This document shows, one piece after another, positions 18,980 through 26,630 of a stretch of 64,000 bases of DNA. Numbering within the stretch: position 1 is the stretch's first letter; each line of letters starts with the position of its first letter. The DNA is from CAZTDU01 sp050248795 (lineage in GTDB: Bacteria; Pseudomonadota; Gammaproteobacteria; Burkholderiales; SG8-39): assembly GCA_050248795.1 (NCBI GenBank), contig JBFWRS010000015.1:1-64000 (forward strand), read 5' to 3'. Below the pieces are notes generated by a model, which saw only the letters and a list, made by a program, of their open reading frames with translations, was not told the DNA's origin and searched no databases. A program made the translations under genes and the position numbers.

Positions 18980-20382
18980 CAGCCGGGAGGCCGTATCTTC
19001 CAGGCCGGATTGGCCGCTTCGAACGCGTGCGCCAGTTGCAGCACGCCGAAGTCGTCACGGTAGCGCCCCACCAGCTGCAGCCCTACCGGCAGCGGCGCCG
19101 CGTCATCGGTGAATCCCGCCGGCACCGATATCGCCGGATGGCTGGCGATGGTGATGTAGTAGCAGCTCTTCATCCAGTCGAGGTAGTTCTCCATCGGCAC
19201 GCCGGCGATCTCGCGCGGCCAGTCGAGATCGGCCGCAAACGGCGGCAACTGGTTGACCGGGCCGGCGAGGAACTCGTACTTCCCGAGAAATCGCCGCAGG
19301 CGGTGGAATAGCTCGGTGCGCAGCAGTTCCGCGCGGCCGAGCTGCGCGCCGGTGACCGCGAGTCCGCGCTCGATGTTCCAGATCACCGTGTCCTTCAGGT
19401 CCGCGCGGCGCGATTCGAGCAGCGGCGCAAGGCGCATCGCGAAGCTCACCGCGCGCAGCGTCTCGAACGCCTCCTTCGCGCCGGAGAAGTCCGGGCAGGC
19501 ATCCTCGACGATGCAGCCCAGCGATTCCAGCACCTTGCGCTGGCCTTCGAGCGCCCGCGTCACGCGCGCATCCATCGGCAGGCCGCCGAAATCGGGCGTC
19601 CAGGCGACGCGCACGCGCCTGAAGTCGCGCTGCAATGGCCGTGCGAAACGGCGGCCGGGCTCGTCCAGGCCGGTCGGTACGCGCGGATCGGGGCCGGCCA
19701 TGGCCGAGAGCAGGAACGCCGCGTCCTCGACGGTGCGCGCGATCGGCCCCAGCACCGGCTGCGTGTCCCAGGCGTTCGCCGCCGGGTGGTTCGGCACGCG
19801 CCCCGGCGTCGGCCGGAAGCCCACCACGTTGCAGTAGTTGCCGGGGTTGCGCAGGCTTGCGGCGAGGTCCGAGCCGTCGGCGAACGGCAGCATGCCGGTG
19901 GCGACCGCGACCGCAGCGCCGCCCGAGGATCCGCCGCAGGTCTTCGTGCGGTCAAAGGGATTCAGCGTGGTGCCGAACACTGCGTTGTAGGTCTGCGAGC
20001 CGGCACCGAACTCCGGGGTGTTGGTCTTGCCGATGGTGATCGCGCCTGCCGCGCGCAGGCGCTCGACCAGCGCATGGTCCTCCGTCGGCACATTGTCGCG
20101 ATACACCGGCGAACCCAGCGTCGTGCGGATGCCCCGGGTCGGCACCAGGTCCTTGTAGGCGATCGGCAGCCCGGCGAGCAGGCTGCGCGGGCCGCGCTTG
20201 CGGTCCAGCGCCTTCGCCGCCTTCAGCGCCTCCTCGGGCAGGAAAGTGACCAGCGCGTTCAGGTCCGGATTCATGCGCTCGATCCGCGCGATGAACGCCT
20301 GCATCACCTCGGTCGCCGACACCTTGCGGCTGCGCAGCATCCGCGCGAGCTTCCTCGCGCCGGTGTAGTGAAGTTCCGTCAT
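18976..20382 (-). CDS. amidase (amidase-signature family)
   Basis: 468 aa from the ATG at 20382; the longer open frame upstream is a shadow of rng. The amidase-signature catalytic elements are visible: the lysine in IAYKDL near residue 79 and the Gly/Ser-rich segment CGGSSGGAAVAVA with the cis-Ser/Ser pair. GatA paralogues occur in the same family, but no gatB or gatC neighbour exists, so this is a general amide hydrolase of unknown substrate. It lies 8 bp after rng on the same strand and may be co-transcribed with it. Confidence 0.88.
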   Translation of the reverse strand: MTELHYTGARKLARMLRSRKVSATEVMQAFIARIERMNPDLNALVTFLPEEALKAAKALDRKRGPRSLLAGLPIAYKDLVPTRGIRTTLGSPVYRDNVPTEDHALVERLRAAGAITIGKTNTPEFGAGSQTYNAVFGTTLNPFDRTKTCGGSSGGAAVAVATGMLPFADGSDLAASLRNPGNYCNVVGFRPTPGRVPNHPAANAWDTQPVLGPIARTVEDAAFLLSAMAGPDPRVPTGLDEPGRRFARPLQRDFRRVRVAWTPDFGGLPMDARVTRALEGQRKVLESLGCIVEDACPDFSGAKEAFETLRAVSFAMRLAPLLESRRADLKDTVIWNIERGLAVTGAQLGRAELLRTELFHRLRRFLGKYEFLAGPVNQLPPFAADLDWPREIAGVPMENYLDWMKSCYYITIASHPAISVPAGFTDDAAPLPVGLQLVGRYRDDFGVLQLAHAFEAANPAWKIRPPGC

Positions 20383-20390
20383 CGATGCTC

Positions 20391-21857
20391 CTACATCAGA
20401 ACGATGTCGAACTGCTCCTGCGTATAGCCCGATTCCACCTGCATCGAGACCGGCCTGCCGATGAACTCCGACAGCATCGCGAGCGATCCGGACTCCTCCT
20501 CCTGCATCAGGCCGATCACCTGCTGCGAGGCGATGACGCGGTACTCGCGCGCGTTGAAGGCGCGATGCTCGCGCAGGATCTCGCGCAGCACCTCGTAGCA
20601 CACCGTCTGCGCGGTCTTCACCGCGCCGCGGCCCTCGCAGGTCGGGCACGGCTCGCACAGCACGTGCGACAGCGACTCGCGGGTGCGCTTGCGCGTCATC
20701 TCCACCAGCCCCAGCTGGGTGAAGCCGTTGATCGTCATGCGCGTGCGGTCGCGCGCGAGCGCGCGGCGGAGTTCCTGCAGCACCGCGTCGCGGTGCTCGG
20801 CGCTGTCCATGTCGATGAAGTCGACGATGACGATGCCGCCGAGGTTCCTCAGGCGCAGTTGCCGGGCGATGGCCTGCGCCGCCTCCAGGTTGGTCTTGAA
20901 CACGGTGTCGTCGAAGGTGCGCGTGCCGACGAATCCCCCGGTATTGACGTCGATGGTGGTCAGCGCCTCGGTCTGGTCGATGACCAGGGTGCCGCCGGAT
21001 TTCAGGTCGACGCGCCGTGCCAGCGCCTTCTCGATCTCCGGCTCGACGTTGTACAGGTCGAACAGCGGCCGCTCCCCGGTGTAGTGCTGCAGCCTGCCGG
21101 CGACGTTCGGCATGTACGACTGCGCGAACTCGACGAGCTTCTGGTGGTTCTCGCGCGAATCGACGCGCACCGCGGCGGTGGTCTCCGACACCATGTCGCG
21201 CAGCACGCGCTGCGCAAGCGACAGGTCCTGGTAGACGACCTGGGGCGGTGTTGCGCCCGCCGATCGGTCGCGGATGTCGCGCCACAGGTTGCGCAGGTAG
21301 TCGATGTCAGCGGTCAGCTCGGCGTCGCTCGCGCCGCCGGCGAGCGTGCGCAGGATGAAGCCCCCCTTCTCGTCCGGCGGCAGCAGCGCCTGCAGCCGCT
21401 CGCGCAGCAGCGCGCGCCCGGCCTCGTCCTCGATGCGCTGCGAGATGCCGATGTGAGGGTCGTGCGGCAGGTAGACGAGCATGCGACCCGCCAGCGATAC
21501 CTGCGTGGACAGGCGGGCGCCCTTGGTGCCCAACGGGTCCTTGGTCACCTGCACCAGCGCCGGCTGCCCTTCAGCGAGTATCCGTTCGATCGGCGTGCCG
21601 GCTTCGCCGTTCGGGCGGCGGTTCGCGTGTATGTCGGCCACGTGCAGGAACGCTGCGCGTTCCAGGCCGATGTCGACGAACGCGGACTGCATTCCGGGGA
21701 GCACGCGGGCGACGCGGCCCATGTAGATGTTGCCGACCAGTCCCCTGCTCGACGCCCGCTCGATGAGCAGTTCCTGCACCTGCCCGGCGCAGACCACCGC
21801 GACGCGCGTCTCCTGCGGCGTGACGTTGACCAGGATCTCCTCTGGAGCGTCAGCCAT
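20391..21857 (-). CDS. rng: ribonuclease G
   Basis: 488 aa endoribonuclease of the RNase E/G family, without the long C-terminal scaffold of RNase E. An S1-like domain lies near residues 35-125, the DNase I-like catalytic part contains DVNTGG and DFIDM (metal-binding aspartates), and a CEPCPTC Zn-link segment follows. It processes 16S rRNA 5' ends and some mRNAs. Its start overlaps maf by 8 bp, which suggests translational coupling in the cluster. Confidence 0.97.
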   Translation of the reverse strand: MADAPEEILVNVTPQETRVAVVCAGQVQELLIERASSRGLVGNIYMGRVARVLPGMQSAFVDIGLERAAFLHVADIHANRRPNGEAGTPIERILAEGQPALVQVTKDPLGTKGARLSTQVSLAGRMLVYLPHDPHIGISQRIEDEAGRALLRERLQALLPPDEKGGFILRTLAGGASDAELTADIDYLRNLWRDIRDRSAGATPPQVVYQDLSLAQRVLRDMVSETTAAVRVDSRENHQKLVEFAQSYMPNVAGRLQHYTGERPLFDLYNVEPEIEKALARRVDLKSGGTLVIDQTEALTTIDVNTGGFVGTRTFDDTVFKTNLEAAQAIARQLRLRNLGGIVIVDFIDMDSAEHRDAVLQELRRALARDRTRMTINGFTQLGLVEMTRKRTRESLSHVLCEPCPTCEGRGAVKTAQTVCYEVLREILREHRAFNAREYRVIASQQVIGLMQEEESGSLAMLSEFIGRPVSMQVESGYTQEQFDIVLM

Positions 21858-22434
21858 GCAGGCGCTGCAGCAGTTGCGCGGTCTCGTACAGCGGCAGGCC
21901 CATGATGCCGGAATAGCTGCCGCGGATCTCGACGACGAACTTCGCCGCCAGGCCCTGGATGCCGTACGCGCCGGCCTTGTCGTCGGCTTCGCCCGAGGCT
22001 ATGTACTCGCGGATCGCGTCCGCGCCCAGTACGCAGAACTCGACCTCGCTTACCGACAGCGCCGTCTCGACGCGCGCGTCCAGCCGCAGCGCGATCGCCG
22101 TGAATACCTGGTGGCGGCTGCCGGAGAGTTCGGCGAGCATGCGCCCGGCGTCCGCGCGGTCCAGCGGCTTGCCGTACATGCGGCCGCCGAGCGCGACGGT
22201 GGTATCCGCGGCGAGCACCGGAGCGGGCTGGCGGCCGTCCAGCGCGCGCCAGCCGGCGAGCGCCTTGTCGCGCGCCAGGCGCAGCACGTAGTCGCGTGGC
22301 GCTTCTCCCGGCAGCGGCGATTCGTCCACGTCGGCCTCGATGAGCTGGTGCGGGACGCCGATCTGGCCGAGCAATTCGCGCCGCCGCGGGCTGCGGGAGG
22401 CAAGGTAGATCCGGTTGTCCGCCGCGGCATTCAC
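21850..22434 (-). CDS. maf: Maf-family nucleotide pyrophosphatase
   Basis: 194 aa. Conserved N-terminal LASRSPRRRELL and downstream AADTTVALGG and GIQGLAAKFV segments define the Maf/YhdE/YceF family, which hydrolyses non-canonical or methylated nucleoside triphosphates. It sits between rlmH and rng as expected in betaproteobacteria. No signal peptide. Confidence 0.95.
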   Translation of the reverse strand: MNAAADNRIYLASRSPRRRELLGQIGVPHQLIEADVDESPLPGEAPRDYVLRLARDKALAGWRALDGRQPAPVLAADTTVALGGRMYGKPLDRADAGRMLAELSGSRHQVFTAIALRLDARVETALSVSEVEFCVLGADAIREYIASGEADDKAGAYGIQGLAAKFVVEIRGSYSGIMGLPLYETAQLLQRLHG

Positions 22435-22458
22435 GAGCGGCAGTTTATCGCAGGGGCC

Positions 22459-22932
22459 TCAGTCGCGATGGTACGGATGGCCGCTGAGCAGCGTGGCGGC
22501 GCGGTAGAGCTGCTCGCACAGCAGCACCTGCGCGAGCGCGTGCGGCAGCGTGAGCGAGGACAGCCGGATGCGCGCAGCGGCGCGGCGCTTCAGCGCCTCG
22601 TCCATGCCGTCCGGGCCGCCGATGACGAATGCGACAGGCTCGGGCGCGTCCAGCCACGCGCGCATGCGCGCCGCGAAGCCGCGCGTGTCGACATCGATGC
22701 CGCGTTCGTCCATCGCGACGACGACGGCGCCGCGCGGCAGGCGCTCGCTGACGCGCGCGGCTTCTGCGGCAAGGAGCTTCGGCATCGGCTTGCCCTGCGT
22801 GCGCGGCTCGGGCCTGACGGCCGCGCGCTCAAGTTCGAAACCGCGCGGCATGCGCGCTGCGTACTGCGCACAGGCGGTTTCGGCCCACGCCGGAAGCCTA
22901 GCCGCGACGGCGAGGACGAGCAGCTTTTGCAC
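22459..22932 (-). CDS. rlmH: 23S rRNA (pseudouridine1915-N3)-methyltransferase RlmH
   Basis: 157 aa, normal length for a SPOUT-class methyltransferase. The SAM-binding knot motif GGPDG and the C-terminal SGHPYHRD hallmark are present. It methylates pseudouridine 1915 of 23S rRNA on the assembled ribosome. Its 5' end overlaps the last 35 bp of rsfS, so its start codon lies inside the coding sequence of the basic tail of RsfS. Confidence 0.97.
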   Translation of the reverse strand: MQKLLVLAVAARLPAWAETACAQYAARMPRGFELERAAVRPEPRTQGKPMPKLLAAEAARVSERLPRGAVVVAMDERGIDVDTRGFAARMRAWLDAPEPVAFVIGGPDGMDEALKRRAAARIRLSSLTLPHALAQVLLCEQLYRAATLLSGHPYHRD

Positions 22933-23311
22933 GCCTGGCGGGCGCCTTGCGGGAACGTTTCGCGGCGACCGCGGGCTTCAACTTCACTTCCTTGCCGCCC
23001 CAGATCTCCTCGAGGTTGTAGTAGCTGCGCACGGTGGGGTGCATGACATGGACGACGATGTCGCCGAGGTCGACCAGCATCCATTCCGCGCTGCCCTGGC
23101 CTTCGATGCCGTGCACCCTGGCGCCGATCGCCTTCAGCTCCCGGGCGACGTTCTCGGCCAGCGCCTTCACCTGCCGCGTGGAGTCGCCGCTGGCGACCAC
23201 CACCCGCTCGAAGAGCGGCGAGAGCTTCGTGACGTTGAACACGACGATGTCGCGCCCCTTGACGTTCTCCAGCGCCTCGACCACGGCGCGCTGCTTTTTT
23301 CTGATGTCCAT
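22898..23311 (-). CDS. rsfS: ribosome silencing factor RsfS
   Basis: 137 aa from the ATG at 23311 (MDIRKKQR). The RsfS/Iojap core runs to about residue 112 (VFNVTKLS, VVASGDSTRQV, DLGDIVVHVMHP, YYNLEEIWG). It binds L14 (uL14) and blocks subunit joining. An unusual ~22-residue Lys/Arg/Ala-rich tail follows the core. The start overlaps the nadD stop by one base (TGATG). Confidence 0.96.
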   Translation of the reverse strand: MDIRKKQRAVVEALENVKGRDIVVFNVTKLSPLFERVVVASGDSTRQVKALAENVARELKAIGARVHGIEGQGSAEWMLVDLGDIVVHVMHPTVRSYYNLEEIWGGKEVKLKPAVAAKRSRKAPARRAKAARPRRRG

Positions 23312-23871
23312 CAACGGTAAAGGTGGTTGTCCCGGATGTATTCGAGCACTGCGAGGGGAAGCAGCGCGGAGACGTCCCGCCCTGCCGCGATCCGCGCGCG
23401 GATGTCGCTGGCGGAGATTTCCGAAGGCGCCATGGGAATCACGTCCACGCCCGCCGGCGGGGGGGTGCCGGGGCGCGCGAACACCGCGATGCGCGCGAGC
23501 CCCGCGAGCTCGCGCCAGCGATGCCATGTGTGAATGGCGGCGTACTGGTCGGCGCCCATCAGCAGCACCAGCGGCACCTGCGGGCCGAACTCCGCGCGCA
23601 GCGCGGCGAGCGTGTCGACGGTGTATCCGGACGCCCCCGGCGCAAGCTCGCGCTCGTCGATGGCGTAGCGCGGCTCGCCCGCGAGCGCGATGCGCAGCAT
23701 CGCCAGCCGGTGCGCGGCAGGCGCTGCCGGCGCGGCGCGGTATGCGGGGTTGCCGGTGGGTATCCACAGCACCCGGGCGGGCGCGAGCGCCGCGAGCGCG
23801 GCGCGCCCCATGTCGAGATGCGTATTGTGAACCGGGTCGAAAGTCCCGCCGAGGATGGCAACCGGAGCCAC
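23311..23871 (-). CDS. nadD: nicotinate-nucleotide adenylyltransferase
   Basis: 186 aa. The GTG at 23871 is chosen because it overlaps the proA stop (TAGTG) and gives MAPVAILGGTFDPVHN; no better start is present. The GGTFDPVHNTHL nucleotidyltransferase motif and the C-terminal SEISASDIR element are conserved. It makes nicotinate adenine dinucleotide in NAD synthesis. The following rsfS start overlaps its stop. Confidence 0.95.
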   Translation of the reverse strand: MAPVAILGGTFDPVHNTHLDMGRAALAALAPARVLWIPTGNPAYRAAPAAPAAHRLAMLRIALAGEPRYAIDERELAPGASGYTVDTLAALRAEFGPQVPLVLLMGADQYAAIHTWHRWRELAGLARIAVFARPGTPPPAGVDVIPMAPSEISASDIRARIAAGRDVSALLPLAVLEYIRDNHLYR

Positions 23872-25151
23872 TACTGGCGGATCTCTCCGTGCCCGAACAC
23901 CACCCACTTCAGCGTGGTGAGTCCTTCCAGCCCCACCGGACCGCGCGCGTGCAGCCTGTCGGTGGAGATGCCGATCTCGGCGCCGAGGCCGAACTCGAAG
24001 CCATCGGCAAAGCGCGTCGATGCGTTTACCATCACCGAGCTCGAGTCCACCTCGCGCAGGAAGCGCGCGGCCTTTGCCTCGTCGTCGGCGACGATCGCGT
24101 CGGTGTGCTGCGAACCGTACCGGCCGATGTGCTCGATCGCCTGGTCGATGCCGTTCACCACGCGCACCGACACCACCGGCGCCAGCCACTCGGTGCGGTA
24201 ATCCTCTTCGCTCGCGGCGCGCGCCTCGGGCAGCAGCCTGCGCGCGGCTTCGTCCGCGCGGATCTCAACGCCCTTGTCGCGGAAGATCTCGCCGATGCGC
24301 GGCAGCACGCGGCGCGCGATGGCCTCGTCCACCAGCAGGGTTTCCATGGTGTTGCAGGTGCCGTAGCGCTGCGTCTTCGCGTTGTCGGCGATATTCACCG
24401 CCATGTCGGCGTCGGCGCTGCCGTCGATGTAGACGTGGCATACGCCGTCCAGGTGCTTGATCATCGGGATGCGCGACTCGCGCGCCAGGCGCGCGATCAG
24501 CTCCTTGCCGCCGCGCGGCACGATGACGTCCACGTACTCGCTCATGGTGATGAGTTCGCCGACCGCCGCGCGGTCTGCCGTCTCCACGACCTGTACCGCC
24601 GCCCCCGGCAGTCCGGCGGCAGCGAGCCCGGTGCGCACGCACGCGGCGATCGCCTGGTTGGAGCGCAGCGCCTCGGAACCGCCGCGCAGGATGCACGCGT
24701 TCCCCGCCTTCAGGCACAGGCCCGCGGCATCGGCGGTCACGTTCGGCCGCGATTCGTAGATGATGCCGACGACGCCGATCGGCACGCGCATGCGCGCCAC
24801 CTCGATGCCGCTCGGGCGTCGCTGTCGCGCCGACATCTCGCCCACCGGATCGGGCAGCGCGGCTACCTGTTCCAGCCCGGTGGCCATCTGTTCGATGCCC
24901 GACGTCGTCAGCGTCAGGCGGTCGACGAAGGCGCCGTCGCGGCCCTGCTGCCTCGCCTGCGCGGTGTCGGCCCGGTTCGCCTCGAGCAGTTCTGCCGCGT
25001 GCGCGCGCAGTTCCGCGGCGATCGCGGCGAGCGCGCGATTCTTCTGCGCCGTGCCGGCCTTCGCGAGCAGCCGCGCAGCCGCCCGCGCCGACCTGCCAAG
25101 CTCGCGCATGTATGCGGCTACGTCGAGGATGTGGTTACCCGCGCCCATCAC
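23871..25151 (-). CDS. proA: gamma-glutamyl phosphate reductase
   Basis: 426 aa, normal length. The aldehyde-dehydrogenase-like fold contains YESRPNVT, a Gly-rich cofactor loop (ILRGGSEA) and the catalytic cysteine in GTCNTMET. It reduces gamma-glutamyl phosphate to the semialdehyde in proline synthesis. The start overlaps holA by 17 bp; either M1 or M2 could be used. Confidence 0.97.
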   Translation of the reverse strand: MMGAGNHILDVAAYMRELGRSARAAARLLAKAGTAQKNRALAAIAAELRAHAAELLEANRADTAQARQQGRDGAFVDRLTLTTSGIEQMATGLEQVAALPDPVGEMSARQRRPSGIEVARMRVPIGVVGIIYESRPNVTADAAGLCLKAGNACILRGGSEALRSNQAIAACVRTGLAAAGLPGAAVQVVETADRAAVGELITMSEYVDVIVPRGGKELIARLARESRIPMIKHLDGVCHVYIDGSADADMAVNIADNAKTQRYGTCNTMETLLVDEAIARRVLPRIGEIFRDKGVEIRADEAARRLLPEARAASEEDYRTEWLAPVVSVRVVNGIDQAIEHIGRYGSQHTDAIVADDEAKAARFLREVDSSSVMVNASTRFADGFEFGLGAEIGISTDRLHARGPVGLEGLTTLKWVVFGHGEIRQ

Positions 25152-26145
25152 ACAATTCTAAGCCGAGTTTCAGGAACTCATCCCACGCATCTCCCCGCGC
25201 GAGCCCCTTGATGGTGCGGTCTATGGTCACGCACTGCGCCAGCGCGCGGCGCAGCGTCGCGCCCGGTACCCGCTGCAGCGCCGATTTCACGGCTGCTTCG
25301 CGCTCGCCCCAGACGCGGTTCTCGCGCAGCAGTTCGCCGAGCGGCCGCGATGCGGCGAGGCCGTCCTTCAGGCGCAACAGCAGCCTCACCGACTCCGACA
25401 GCACCCACAGCAGGTAGGTGGGCTGCTCGCCCTCGCCGCGCAGGCCCTGCAGCACCCGCGCATAGCGGGCGAGGTCTCCCGCCAGCAGCGCATTGCCGGC
25501 GCCGTCGACGTCGTAGCGCGCCACGTTCGCCACCGCATCCTCCACCGCCGCGCGCGAAAGCTCGCCCTCGGGCGCCAGCAGCGCCAGCTTCTGCACTTCC
25601 TGGTGGGCGGCGAGCAGGTTGCCCTCGACGCGATCGGCGAGGTATTCGAGCACTTCGGCGCTCGCCTGCTGGCGGTTCCTCGCCAGGCGCTCGCCGATCC
25701 AGCGCGGCAGTTGGGCGCGGTCGACCTGCGGCGCCTCGACCATCACGCCGGCGGCGGCAAGCGCGCCGACCCAGCCGGCCTTCTTCGTCTTCCAGTCGAG
25801 TTCCGGCAGCGTCACGAGCAGCACGTGGTCGGGATTCGGGTTCGCGCACCAGGCCTCGATCGCGGCGGCCCCGCCGGCGCCCGGCTTGCCGGTGGGCAGC
25901 CTGAGGTCGACGATCTTGCGGCCACCGAAAAGCGACATGCTCGCGCCGGCGTTGCGCAGTTCGGACCAGTCGAAGCCCTGTGTCGCGAAAAACACTTCGC
26001 GCTCGTCGTAGCCGCGCTTGCGCGCCGCGGCGCGCACGGCATCCGCCGCCTCGAGGACGAGCAGCGGTTCGCTGCCGTGTATCGCGTAGATCGGGGCGAA
26101 CTGCCTGCCGAGGTGGGCGTCGAGCTGGGATGCCCGCAGCTGCAT
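25135..26145 (-). CDS. holA: DNA polymerase III delta subunit
   Basis: 336 aa. The clamp-loader delta fold is recognisable from LAPIYAIHGSEPLLV at the N-terminus, the FGGRKIVDLRLPTG segment and the C-terminal collar region. It opens the beta clamp. It sits between lptE and proA, with its start one base into the lptE stop (TAATG). Confidence 0.95.
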   Translation of the reverse strand: MQLRASQLDAHLGRQFAPIYAIHGSEPLLVLEAADAVRAAARKRGYDEREVFFATQGFDWSELRNAGASMSLFGGRKIVDLRLPTGKPGAGGAAAIEAWCANPNPDHVLLVTLPELDWKTKKAGWVGALAAAGVMVEAPQVDRAQLPRWIGERLARNRQQASAEVLEYLADRVEGNLLAAHQEVQKLALLAPEGELSRAAVEDAVANVARYDVDGAGNALLAGDLARYARVLQGLRGEGEQPTYLLWVLSESVRLLLRLKDGLAASRPLGELLRENRVWGEREAAVKSALQRVPGATLRRALAQCVTIDRTIKGLARGDAWDEFLKLGLELCDGRG

Positions 26146-26630
26146 TACTGCGGCTTGGGCCTTCGCGCCGCCTCGAGCCGGCGCATCACCTGCTGCACCA
26201 TGTCGAACTGCATGTCGCGAAAGAGCAGCGCCTCCTCGGACTCCTTGGCGAGGATCTCCGCGTCGTTGAAGGTCACGTCCCGCGTCAGGTTGATCGAACT
26301 GGCAGGCAGGAACTCGGCGCCCTTGCCGTCGTGCACGCGAAAGCCCACCCGGTACACCAGCCGGAACTCGCGCACGCGGCCCGTCGTCGTCAGCGACAGC
26401 ACTTCCTTCAGCCGCGTCTCTTCGAGGAACTGCAGCACCGCCTGTGCCTGCCCCGGATCATCGACCACGCGCGTGCGCGTGCCGGACTGGATGTTGCGCT
26501 TCAGGTCGAGCGCGATGCCGCCGCTCGCGCCCGGCACGTGGATGGTCTCGAACGGCAGGTCCGCGGCGCCGCGAAGCTGGAAGCCGCAGCCGGCGAGCAA
26601 AAGCATCGCAATCAGGACGAGGCCGCGCAT
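26145..26630 (-). CDS. lptE: LPS-assembly lipoprotein LptE
   Basis: 161 aa. A short signal peptide ends in the lipobox LLAGC, followed by GFQLRG, the typical mature start of LptE. It plugs the LptD barrel and takes part in placing LPS at the outer surface. Its position directly after leuS is conserved in proteobacteria. The start overlaps the leuS stop by one base. Confidence 0.95.
   Translation of the reverse strand: MRGLVLIAMLLLAGCGFQLRGAADLPFETIHVPGASGGIALDLKRNIQSGTRTRVVDDPGQAQAVLQFLEETRLKEVLSLTTTGRVREFRLVYRVGFRVHDGKGAEFLPASSINLTRDVTFNDAEILAKESEEALLFRDMQFDMVQQVMRRLEAARRPKPQ

Noticed and set aside
18976..21285. Amidase extended upstream to 769 aa
   Set aside because: The extra N-terminal part overlaps rng in another frame and has no amidase similarity; the ATG at 20382 fits the family start.
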